In this document: positions 7,645 through 16,142 of the stretch, one piece after another
Numbering within the stretch: the stretch's first letter is position 1
Layout of the letters: each line of letters begins with the position of its first letter
From: Spirogloea muscicola
Lineage: Eukaryota > Streptophyta > Zygnematophyceae > Spirogloeales > Spirogloeaceae
Length of the DNA: 16,617 bases
NCBI GenBank assembly: GCA_009602725.1
Contig: WELB01000032.1
Span: 27,896-44,512, forward strand
Reading direction: 5' to 3'
The notes under the pieces: generated by a model
Databases searched by the model: none
What the model was told of the DNA's origin: nothing
The model's input: only the letters and a program-made list of their open reading frames with translations
Made by a program: the position numbers and the translations under genes

Positions 7645-10600
7645 GCACCCGCTCTCCCACCTCCGCCCTTGACATGTGAAGGGCCCACAGAGGTGCACCC
7701 GCCCATTCCACAGGATACCCAGTCCATCGGGCGCGATGCTGGCTTTGATTTTCCTGTGTGTGCGCCTCCCGTGGCAGAAGGGCCGCAGCTGCAACAACCC
7801 GCCGAGCCGCCGCCCCCACCATCCTCTTCTCCGTCTACACCCGCTCCGCCGTCGTCACCACCCTTACCCTCCCCGCCGCCGCCTTCCCCGCCGCCGTCGC
7901 CGACGCCAGCGTCACCTCCGTCGCCGCCGTGGTCGCCACCGCCTCCCCCGCGCCCACCTCCGCCGAGCCAGCCACCTGCCTCGTCCTCGCCGCCGCTTCC
8001 TCCGTCTGAGCCTCTCCGATGCCGGCACTGTCTGCGCCCCTGGCCATCTCGGCGTGGTCGGACCTTGCATGAGCGCGCCTGCAAGCAGCACGCCAATTGT
8101 GCTGCGCAGACGCGGGCCGCGTCCGCAGCGGGCGGCCGCGGCCGCGGGGGCAGCGAAGGCTGGCGTGTCCCACCAGGGCCGACCCCACCAGGTCCCCACC
8201 ACTGGCAATGGGCGGCGGACCTTGACCTGGATGCGGTCCACCGGCAGGGGGCTCTCCCACTCCTGCGCCACGTGCCGCGGTGGGCGCGCCCACACCTGCG
8301 CCGCGCCCTCCGCCCTGTTCTGCAGCGAATTGTGGACGACCACAAGGACTCCGCCGCCTGGAAAGTGTTCATCCTCTTCCCCAGTCTGCTGCTCGGGCGC
8401 GCACCCCCCCCAGGGCCACGGCCAAGGCCGCCAGCTGCTCCTGGACCGCATCTACCTCTTTGAGTGCGGGCGATGGGAGGAGCTTCTGGCGCGGCATGAC
8501 GCTGCCGTGGCTGCGGCCACAGCCGGCCGCCGCACTTCGCAGACAGTGCCATCGCCTGACAGGGCGGCCAGTGTCCGCCGCGCTCTCCGGTATGGCCATG
8601 CCGGGGAGCTCTCGAGAGCAGTCATCCAGGCACTGGATGATTCGGTGTTGGCGCCGGCGACTGAGGACACGCAGCAATCCCTCTCGTCCCTCCACCCTCC
8701 GGCACGCTCTCCCTTGCCTTCGTGGTTGGCTTCCTACGTCCCGCCGGAGGAGGTGGCCCTGGATGCGGCAGCCCTCCGCAAGGCCCTGCAGAGGCCCTGC
8801 AGAGCAGCCGGCGCGCAGCTGCAGGTGGCCCCTCGCGCATGGTTACGGAGCATTTGAGGGAGCTCTTTCTCGAGGGGGACGAGGCGGACTTTCGGGTGCT
8901 GCACCAGGTGTGCCAACATATGGCCCGGGATCACGTCCCTGCCAGCATCCGCGGTGTGCTCTGTGCCAGCACCCTGCTGGCCCTCAGCAAGGTCAATGGT
9001 GGCGTCCGCCCCATTGCCATCGGCGAGGTCCTGTACCGCCTGGTGGGTAGGGCACATTGGCTACAGCACGCCGATGCGGCCCAGACACACCTGGCGCCAC
9101 ACCAGTATGGCGCAGGCCTGCGGAGCGGCGGCGAGGCGGTTGTCCACGGGGTGCGGGCTTCCCTCGACTTGCACCCCGAGTGGGTCGTGCTGGTGGTGGA
9201 CGTCCGCAATGCCTTCAACTGCGTCGACCGCGCCACAGTCGCCGAGGAGCTTCGTGCGGCCTTCCCCTCCCTGCTGCCGTTCTTTCGGCTGGGCTACGGC
9301 CAGCCCAGTGATCTCCTATGGCGGCATGGAGCCAGAGGGGTGGAGGTCCTTCAGTCTTCCACGGGCACGCGTCAGGGGGACCCGCTGGCGGGGTTTTTCT
9401 ACGCGCTGGCCCACGACCGCGCCCTGAAGGCCACGGCAGCTGCTCACCCGGGCGTCCTCATGCCCACGTATGCCGATAACACCTCCCTGGTCGGGCAACC
9501 AGACGAGGTCTTGGCTGCCTTCGCCACGCTCGAGGAGCAGCTGAAGGAGATAAGCTTGGACATCCGAGCGTCGAAGTGCAGCGCCTGGTCCCCACAAGGG
9601 CTGCCAGCCCTCCTCCGCCTTCCCTCCTGCTGTCAGACACCCGCCGGGGGCCTCACACTCCTCGGGGTTCCATTGGGCTCACCTGCCTTCGTGGACGAGC
9701 AGCTGCGCAGCAAGCTGCAGGAGCACCTCAAGCCGGCGGCCCGCCTCCCTGAGCTGCACGATATGCAGCTGGGGCTTGCGATGCTGACGCGCAGCATAGC
9801 CCACCGTCCCCTGTACCTGGCTCGAGCCCTTCCCCCCTCCCCGGCGACGCAGGCCGCCTATGCAAGCTTCGATGCAGGTATCCTGGCCAGCACAGCGGCC
9901 CTGGTCCAACACCCGGCCTTCCTACAGACGCCGGCTGCAGTGCACCAGGCCTCCCTGCCTGTGAGCCGAGGGGGTCTGGGCTGCCGTCCGCTGGCTCGTG
10001 CCTAACGGGCAGCACACCTGGGGAGTTGGGCGCAGGTTGCGGCTTCGGTGGCCCAGCGTTTCATCCGGCATGGGGGTCGCCTCCTGGAGCAGGCGGCCGC
10101 GGACGTCGAGACTGGCACGTTGCCATTCCAGACGGCTCTCCGCTCAGCCCGGGACGAGCTGCTTGCGGATCACCCCGCCCTGGTGCCACGGGCCGTCCCG
10201 TTCGCTCTCCTCGCGCGCACTCTCGACCTGCGGGCCCAAGCTCGCTGCATGGCGGAGGTAGATGCGGCGTCTTTCTCCACGGCGCTGGGGCTTTTGCCTC
10301 CAGCCGACCTCCGGGGGCGCGCGCGACTGCTCTCGGCGTCCTCACCAGGGGCGGCTGCTTGGCTGTCTGCTCTGCCGATCCACGACGCGCTTCGGATGCC
10401 AGACGACGCATTCCGAACGGCGGTGCACCGCCTACTCGGCCTCCACCCACCATGCCTAGGTGGAGTACAACAATGCGGACGCGGCGTCACTGGCGGCTCA
10501 TATGCTCCAATGCGCACGGGGAGGGGAGCGGACCGGCACACACGACCTGCTCCGGAACGCGATGTTCGGAATATTTGTCGAAGCCGGTTACACTGTGGCG

Positions 10601-11144
10601 CTGGAGAACTCTAGCATCATGCCTCTGACTGCTGGGGCGGACGGCCGCCTCCACACCCGGCGCGCCGATCTCGTCGCTAGCGCGCTCGGCGGGGGGCCTC
10701 GGCTCATTGCCGACGTTGTCACAACAGACTCCTTGGATTCCAGGAGCGCTACATTCGGCGGAGGCGGGCTACGCCGTCCGCCAAGCGGCCGACGCAAAGG
10801 AGCGCAAGTACTCGGATCACCCGGTAGGCGACGAGTTTATCCCACTCGCCGTCGACGTACACGGCGCCTTTGGCGCCAAATGGCTTGACCTACTTCACCG
10901 CCTTGCGCGGCGAGCAGCGGCCCGCCGCCACGGGCAGCAGGGCGAGCAGCCTGGCTTCCATGTCGCCGGGTCCCCTGCCCAAGTCTTCCGGATGCGCCTG
11001 GCCGTCGCTTTGCAGCGGTCCCTAGCTTTTGCGGTCCACTTGCGCGCAGGCCGCGCTCTGGCGGCGGCCTCCGGCTTCTGGCAGGGCGACGTCTTTCCGC
11101 CTGCCAGCTATTGAGATTTGCATCTACTGACGAGGGGTTACTGA
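7645..11144 (+). pseudogene. Retrotransposon polyprotein remnant (reverse transcriptase)
   Basis: Reading passes through frame 1 (7645-8404; also open before a TGA at 7642), frame 2 (about 8412-8781), frame 1 (about 8804-10452, with a TAA at 10003-10005), frame 2 (about 10460-10727) and frame 3 (about 10743-11144, with a TGA at 11112-11114). The core RT is open from 8722 to 10005. RT motifs: RPIAIGEVLYRLVGR; motif A VVDVRNAFNCVDR with Asp at 9199-9201; motif B GTRQGDPLAGFF at 9364; and motif C YADN at 9469-9480. The last would normally be YADD, so the second catalytic Asp is missing. Upstream, AAWKVFILFPSLLLGR and LFECGRWEELLARH match the pre-RT region common in algal and protist elements. 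The C-terminal YAVRQAADAKERKY and FIPLAVDVHGAFG are typical of the nuclease-end region. Confidence 0.8.
8782..8803 (+). repeat. 11-bp tandem duplication causing a frameshift
   Basis: GGCCCTGCAGA is present twice back to back (8782-8792 and 8793-8803). One copy too many shifts the reading by 11 bases, exactly the change needed between the frame used before it and the RT frame after it. Confidence 0.85.
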
Positions 11145-11292
11145 GAGTTCGCTTACTGCTGTCTCAGTCCTTAGCACTCCGACTCCTTCAGACCTTGCCC
11201 ATTCTTTTGGGCTGGCCTCTCCCAGCCACCAGTTAATCTGGCCGCGCTTGCTTCTATCAGTCCGTGCGCAAACTGTTATTGGATTGTATGCG

Positions 11293-11370
11293 GAAGAAAG
11301 ACTCTTCCAGTTGAGGGCGATGGCTGTGATTCGCCAGAGAAAAAGAGTGAACAGAGTTCGAAGGAGGTAG
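11293..11370 (-). mobile_element. Diverged retrotransposon tail (copy H)
   Basis: GACTCTTCCAG..GAGGGCGATGGCTGTGA..CAGAGTTCGAAGGAGG follows the same word order as the tails of copies A, C and D, with many substitutions. It is read on the minus strand and is the oldest-looking tail in the cluster. No coding part is recognisable. Confidence 0.45.
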
Positions 11371-11459
11371 AAGAGAAGACGCTTCCAAGAGGTAGACGGG
11401 TGGACCCGCCTCATCCAGAGAAGTGCTCGCCAAAAGAGGATAGGACTGGGAGAGCCACG

Positions 11460-11476
11460 AAACCCTAAACCCTAAA
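11460..11476. repeat. Interstitial telomeric repeat (AAACCCT)2AAA
   Basis: Two full AAACCCT units plus AAA equal TTTAGGG repeats on the minus strand, the plant/green-algal telomere type. The tract is flanked by direct GCCAC words (about 11454-11458 and 11477-11481) and lies beside the 3' end of the minus-strand copy D. Confidence 0.7.
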
Positions 11477-11506
11477 GCCACAAGAGGATAGGGGCTGGGA
11501 AAGAGA

Positions 11507-11672
11507 GAAGCGGCTCTTCCAATGGAGGTAAGGGCTGTGAGAAGCCAGCCCAAAAGAATTGACAAGGTTCGAAGGGGCCAAACTACGAAGGGGCCAGAGG
11601 CGCTAGCTCTAAACTAGGGAAGAATGAATTACTCAATAACGAGTGAGGTGCCTCAAATCCGACAGACTAGCT
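11507..11672 (-). mobile_element. 5'-truncated retrotransposon fragment (copy D)
   Basis: On the minus strand it begins in the C-terminus (ASLSDLRHLTRY, stop at 11633-11635) and continues into the 3' UTR through AATTCTTTTGGGCTGGC to about 11507. Telomeric TTTAGGG units lie 30 bp beyond. Its 5' side is cut by another tail (11670-11720). Confidence 0.65.
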
Positions 11673-11720
11673 GGCAAAGGCCAGCCCAAAAAGAATGAGC
11701 AAAGTTCGAAGGGGCCAGGG
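11670..11720 (-). mobile_element. Retrotransposon tail fragment (copy D2)
   Basis: GCTGGCAAAGGCCAGC on plus is the family stem-loop, read as GCTGGCCTTTGCCAGC on minus. The family words AAAAAGAATGAGC and AAAGTTCGAAGGGGCC follow. It has apparently replaced the 5' side of copy D. Confidence 0.6.
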
Positions 11721-11730
11721 GAAGCGCTAA

Positions 11731-11920
11731 GCGGCGGCCTCCGGCTTCCGTCAGGGCGACGTCTTTCCGCCTGCTAGCTACTCAGACTTGCATCTACTGA
11801 CGAGAGGTTACTGAGAGTTCGCTTACTGCTGTCTCAGTCCTTAGCACTCCGACTCCTTCAGACATTGTCCATTCTTTTGGGCTGGCCTCTCCCAGCCACC
11901 AGTTAACCTGGCCGCGCTTG
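11731..11920 (+). mobile_element. 5'-truncated retrotransposon copy G
   Basis: It aligns without gaps to 11061-11250 of the long element (constant offset of 670) with only scattered substitutions. It encodes the C-terminus through ASYSDLHLLTRGY and stops at 11812-11814. Here the codon that is TGA in the long element at 11112 is TCA, so the conserved protein end lies ten codons further than the first stop of the long copy. Confidence 0.85.
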
Positions 11921-11922
11921 CC

Positions 11923-12046
11923 CTAACAAGCTAGCACAAAGGTTGGACATGGTCCATGCTTTTTGGCGCGCATTCTTTTTGGGCTGGCTTTGCCAGCCCT
12001 TCTTCTCTATGGGCGAGCACTTTCTTCTAACAAGCTCGCACAAAGG
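11923..12046 (+). mobile_element. 84-bp tail insertion with 20-bp flanking direct repeats
   Basis: CTAACAAGCTAGCACAAAGG (11923-11942) and CTAACAAGCTCGCACAAAGG (12027-12046) differ at one base and flank an 84-bp segment. That segment contains the family hairpin GGGCTGGC-TTT-GCCAGCCC (about 11980-11998) and ends ATGGGCGAGCACTTTCTT, also seen in copy B. The arrangement fits target-primed insertion of an extremely 5'-truncated element with a target-site duplication. A local tandem duplication is the alternative. Confidence 0.6.
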
Positions 12047-12061
12047 ACAAAGGAACTAAAG

Positions 12062-12120
12062 CAGCTATGAAACACTCGGTAACCCCTGCTAAGCAGCCGC
12101 AGGTCAGAGAAACTGGGCTC
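12062..12120 (-). mobile_element. Degenerate C-terminal fragment (copy E)
   Basis: On the minus strand it encodes EPSFSDLRLLSRGY, matching the family C-terminus, but the stop has become CGA so the frame runs on. No tail stem-loop follows in the expected place. It is short and old. Confidence 0.5.
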
Positions 12121-12701
12121 CTGGTCGCGCGCGCCACGCAGAACCTGCCACCCAGCTGCCTTCGTGGCGTGCGAGCAGCTCCAGCCACTGCTTGTGAGTT
12201 GCGCATGGTGTGCACCCATTGATGCTACGCACGAGGAGACGTCTCCAGTGGGGCGTTGTCGTGTACTCGACTGGTCCACCTTGGCTGCGCGACCAGCCTC
12301 GCAGCTTGGCAGGAGCGCTGGCTGCAGTCCCAGGATGCAGAGGGGCGCGCCTCTTCTGACGAGGAACTGGTCGACCTCTCACTGATGCGCCGTTTGCTGT
12401 TCCGCAGGTTCTGTGCAGAGCGGTGACCAACCGGGCTTCGACGCAGCTCGAGTACCTGCACCACGAATACTCGTGTCCTTGCAGCTTTCTGCAAGCACCT
12501 CTGTAACCAGGTGTGCGCCTCAACTGCTGCTAGGGGCTACTGAAGTTGACATCTGAAATGGCTGGCCAACTGACCTCAGTCTGCTGACTAGGCGCTACTC
12601 TTCTCGCTGAGTCAAGTTGGCCTTCTAAGGCCTTCCTTGGCTGCACGCACTCGCTTGACACTCAGTGAGGCCTTCTGGGCTGGCAAGCCGCAGCCACTCA
12701 C

Positions 12702-12731
12702 GATGGAGTCCCTCATGATGGAGTCCCTCTT
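12702..12731 (+). repeat. 15-bp tandem duplication
   Basis: GATGGAGTCCCTCAT is followed directly by GATGGAGTCCCTCTT, two units differing at one base. It is in frame on plus (MESLM repeated). Confidence 0.75.
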
Positions 12732-14383
12732 CAGAACCACCAAAGCTATTGCTCGCCAAAAGCTCGGCAATAATCTTGCCAAGTCTACAAGCCTCCATCT
12801 GCCCAAGCAAGCGCTGTGTCAGTGCAGTCGTTGATCCCACCCTGCGAGCAGTAGTTTCAGCTTCCGAGGCCTTGCAACAGCCACTGCCCTGTGCGTGCAC
12901 TGCTGTTGCCGGGAGGGCCTGGTCATCCATTGTCCACCAAGGGTGGGAGCAGGGTTGCAGCATGAACGGGTATGGCAGCAGCAATGACATCAGCACAATC
13001 ACCAGCTTCCGTGTGGGCCCTGCTTGGCGGCTCAGGCTGTGAGGTTACTTGTGTGCACCTGGTCGCAGCGTGCTTCATGCGCAGCATGGAGGGACCGTTA
13101 GGTATATGTGGGAGTTGCATTGATGCATTGGAGCCGCTGGCGGGCCACCTAGACGCTCCTGAGATAAGCAGGTGGTGAAAGGCTTGAGGATATACGCTTG
13201 AGGCTGGTCGTTAGGTCCACGGCTGCCAATGGACACAAATATTGAGGTGATTTTCAGGGCAAGTCGAGGCGAACTTATTTCGGCATGAGGGAGTGCAGTT
13301 TTGAGCCATGCTGGCTAGATGGTTGGTTGTCCAGTCAAACCTGCAGCCCACACGGTAGGAGGCTCGTACAGTGTTCGGGGCTGATGATGTGAAGTCCAAC
13401 AGGAGGACGCCATTGAGCAGCTCTGGCTCTGACAGGTGAGAAGTGATGGTGCTTGCAAGCTCCAGTGATTGAGTTGCAAATAGCTCTCCTTGCAGGCCGC
13501 CGTGAGGACACATTTTTCATGTGTGACGCTTGCGCTTGCGCAGTGCGCATGATGGCAACTAAACTCGTTGACTGAGCGGCCTATCAGCACGAAGTGCAGC
13601 TTACAGTACTTTCTGTGTCATTGGAATTTGCACTGCTCATGTCTGCCATCACCACCCTCTGACATTCGTTGTGTATTTTTGCAGGAATGTAAGGTGATTT
13701 GGATATACAGGCAAAGAGAGTTTACAATAGATACAGCGGATGAGGTCTGTACTGCCTGGGCATGGCTTGCCGCAGGTTTCTCAGATTTGTTTGCGCCTGT
13801 TGAACAAGGTCCAGAGAGCCGGAAAGCGCACCAGAATTCTGAGGATACCTGCTCAGTGACCTGTAGTCAGCAGCCGTACGTCGGAAAAGGTAGCAGCAGG
13901 AGTTGGCCCGCCTCTAGCCTAAGTGTAGCCAGGGCACGATTAGAACGTAGATGCAAGCAAGGCATGTGCCAAGAAATGCTGCAGCCGCCTTCGACACACT
14001 AGGGCCTAAGAGCCCGCAGCATTGCACTCTGCTTGCTCCTGGCCGTGATACTGTCTGTCCCCCAAGCTGGTGGAAGACGTCAAGCCACCAAGCCATTAAT
14101 GCCCCGTCAATGTCAATGTTGACGGGAAGAACTTGACTTCTACCAGGTAACCAGCGTACTTAACTTTTTGCCAAGGGCGACGCTGGCGACAGTGTGCCCT
14201 GTCTTATATGGCGAAAGAACCAGATTGCATCGGTCAAATACATCTGTGGTGACGGCATCCATGATGATGCCGGGCCCACTGTCAGGCGTGATGGCGTGAT
14301 AATTGACAGGGACAGGATAAGAAACCTCTGAGAAGGACTGGATGTTGAAAGTCCAACATTCATCTTATAACCTTGTGCGAAGT

Positions 14384-14607
14384 CTTCGGTCATGATAATG
14401 TCATAGCAGCTGCCTGTAGATCATACAGTGGTGCAGAGTTCCAGTGAGTGACAAGCCCAAGCCCGTGTCTTCATTGTTACAGTCATTGAGACGACATCCA
14501 ACTTATGAGGGAGGCTTTGACTATAGGAGTTTCAAGAGGTTGCTGCAAAGTGTTCAGTCGTGATGAGGGCATAGCAGCTGCTAGTAGGCCTTACAGTGGT
14601 CCATTGA
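14384..14607 (+). repeat. Imperfect direct repeat pair
   Basis: A segment from about 14384 (AGTCTTCGGTCATGAT...CATACAGTGGTGCAGAG) recurs at about 14551 (AGTGTTCAGTCGTGAT...CTTACAGTGGTCCATTGAG). By eye, roughly three quarters of the bases match over about 55 positions, with the invariant core CATAGCAGCTGC. It could be an exon-plus-intron duplication or a small dispersed repeat. Confidence 0.5.
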
Positions 14608-14626
14608 GCAATAGGATATAACTCAG

Positions 14627-15298
14627 GTCTGCCTCAACAATGTGGCCTGTGCATGTGGAGGGCTTTGTGACCAGGAGTCTCAAGATTTTCCTCATGACCC
14701 CATATGTGTTGAGTGTCAATGTTTTGAATCTGAGTTGGACAGAGCTGAGACTGTTTCCATGCTAACAGACTCAAGAATTTGTTGTAATTGTACTGCAGGT
14801 CAGCAATATGGTCCAGGTCTATGTAATCTTATCATTAATCACTTGTTAAAATGTTACCTGCTCCAATGGACCAGGACACTCATGTAAGTGACAATGTGGG
14901 GCTGAGTAAGCGCATGTCACCTGCACGTGTCCCCTCTTCTAGTAGTATGCATTCCTGTGTAGCACAAAGCAACTGCATCGCAAGCAAGCTTCTGAAGAGA
15001 TACACAGACTTGACAAGTCACATGTGAATCAACTGTAGAGTCGGTCAGATCTGAAATCAATCTGGTCTTGGAAAGTCGTAGATGTGTTGCCTAAGCGCTT
15101 ATCAAGCTTTTGGAGGGTGAAATACAGAGTCCATGTCAGGAGCTATCTGCTCTGTCATTAAGAGCAGAGCTCAGAGATGCACAGCTCAAGGGCATGCTTC
15201 TGCATAGAGCACGTGCAGAACAACATGATGTACAGGTGCTTGCAAAGAGAATTTCTTGCATCAAGCATGTAGCAAAACAACACCCTCCTGCAAGGTGA
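14627..15298 (+). CDS. Candidate unknown gene, 3' exons, Cys-rich
   Basis: Proposed exons are 14627-14883, 14963-15023 and about 15087-15298. The first starts after ACTCAG and ends at the strong donor AT|GTAAGT. The junction phases (2 then 0) fit. The first exon is cysteine-rich, with CACGGLC, then ICVECQCFE, then RICCNC, suggesting a zinc-binding module of unknown type. The last exon is Leu/Glu/Arg-rich and helix-forming (LSLRAELRDAQLKGMLLHRA) and ends in TGA 45 bp before a TGTAA at 15343-15347. A competing acceptor after CCCCTCTTCTAG (exon from 14943) leads to a different frame with an earlier stop. I do not recognise the protein, upstream exons are unresolved, and the model may be wrong. 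Confidence 0.3.
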
Positions 15299-15501
15299 TA
15301 CTCTGAAGCCAGACATGCTTGCACAGGCAAGACTGAGTAGACTGTAATGTCAACGATATGCCCAAATTTTAAGGTACCTGCCACACATCGTGACCGAAGC
15401 AAGCTTCGTCCAGCTTGAGCAACCGCCTTGAACACTTTCAGAGAGAAAGCAGCAGCATGCTTGCATACAGTTGCGCAGTCGCCGCAAGCAGTAGTGTGAA
15501 C

Positions 15502-16142
15502 CTAGGCCTGCTTGTCTGGCTTGGACTCCGACTTTGGAGGTAGCTCAGACTCAAGCTCTCGAGGTTTCCCGGTGTTGGGCCTGCAGCCGTGTGCACAGAG
15601 CCATGGCATGGCCGTCAGCACCGAGCGCACGAGGGCTGCAGCAGCTAGCAGTGCTCCAGCAACCCGTATCCCCATATGTGCGCATGGAAGCACGCGGCTG
15701 CTCACTGACAGCCCAGCGACATCCTTGTGAGCATTTATCGAGAACAGGCAAGCACAAGGTGCTGCGGGCGCAGGGCTTTCGAGCACGAGCAGCGGCGGAG
15801 CCTCCGGAACCATTTGCCAGAAATGGAGGGTTGCAGGACACCCTCTGAGGCTCAGCCTTGGAGGTTGAGGCGTCCAGAGAGGTAAGCTGTAGACCTTACA
15901 TGCAAGCCTCAGCGGCGGCTATGGACTCAGCAACGGAGAGCGGATGAGAAGAGAGGGGCTTCGAGCATGGGAGAGGGGTCGCACTTGTGGGCGCCGCCCG
16001 CGGCCTGCTCCTCCTCCAGCCACGCGCGCAGGTGGCGGACGTTGCGCCGCAGCGTTGCCGCCGTCGCCCGCACGTCGCCGCGCAGCAGCACCACCGCCGC
16101 GCCCACCGCCGCCGCGGTGAGCAGGAAGTTGGTCAGGGCCAT
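15502..16142 (-). CDS. Small single-span membrane protein, conserved plant-type (2 exons)
   Basis: Exon 1 is 16142-15985 and exon 2 is 15580-15502 on the minus strand. The 404-bp intron has GT-AG borders, and phase 2 restores an AAG codon, giving 78 residues. Residues 1-20 form a hydrophobic segment (MALTNFLLTAAAVGAAVVLL). A basic amphipathic stretch follows (RGDVRATAATLRRNVRHLRA WLEEE split around residues 21-45), then a hydrophilic tail ending PPKSESKPDKQA. The layout resembles a short, conserved land-plant protein family with an N-terminal membrane anchor, an RRNVR-like motif and WLEEE followed by a charged tail. That similarity is recalled, not checked. Function and compartment are unknown; a single-span organelle membrane protein is plausible. 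The opposite-strand open frames here are GC-rich shadows. Confidence 0.7.

Larger units (their letters stand above)
7447..11250 (+). mobile_element. Broken non-LTR retrotransposon with zinc finger, RT and RLE-type C-terminus
   Basis: A plus-strand LINE-like element about 3.8 kb long has a single ancestral ORF now split by mutations. The order is a Pro-rich region, then a C-X2-C-X12-H-X3-C finger (8020-8082), the reverse transcriptase (about 8840-9700), a His/Cys motif near 10499-10513, and a D-X14-D core (10667-10714). The protein ends at about 11144, followed by a 3' UTR carrying the GGCTGG/CCAGCC stem-loop. No apurinic endonuclease domain is seen. This architecture resembles the restriction-like-endonuclease clades (R2/NeSL-like); assignment to a particular clade is inference. 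The 5' boundary is uncertain because copy C abuts it. An 11-bp duplication, a C-run slip, two further frame changes and three nonsense codons show that it is dead. Confidence 0.85.
12121..14626. other. Lower-GC stretch without a recognisable gene
   Basis: Several exon-like open stretches exist but none is recognised. One runs on plus from about 12220 to a TGA near 12425 (contains AAWQERWLQSQDAEGRASS and DEELVDLSLMRRLL). A second is on plus at 12637-12834 (contains MESLMMESLFRTTKAIARQK). A third is open on plus from an acceptor-like TTTTTGCAG at 13684 to 14002 (contains IWIYRQREFTIDTADE). A fourth is on plus at about 14171-14330 (contains GDGIHDDAGPTVRRDGVI). Opposite-strand frames are about equally open, so strand and exon structure cannot be decided by eye. 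This could be a fast-evolving gene, a decayed element or both. Confidence 0.3.

Noticed and set aside
7389-8552. 387-residue minus-strand open frame
   Set aside because: It is the antisense of the Pro-rich and zinc-finger part of the plus-strand retrotransposon. Only its last residues (SFPAASYSDLMLLTRGY) are real family sequence, from copy C.
12625-13002. 125-residue minus-strand frame
   Set aside because: The opposing plus frame has more gene-like third-position composition, and neither shows a recognisable domain.
13211-13513. Minus-strand frame with an alpha/beta-hydrolase-like stretch (EPELLNGVLLLDF)
   Set aside because: There is no nucleophile elbow or neighbouring hydrolase exon, and an equally open plus frame ends at a CAG|GTGAGA donor. 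The strand is undecidable.
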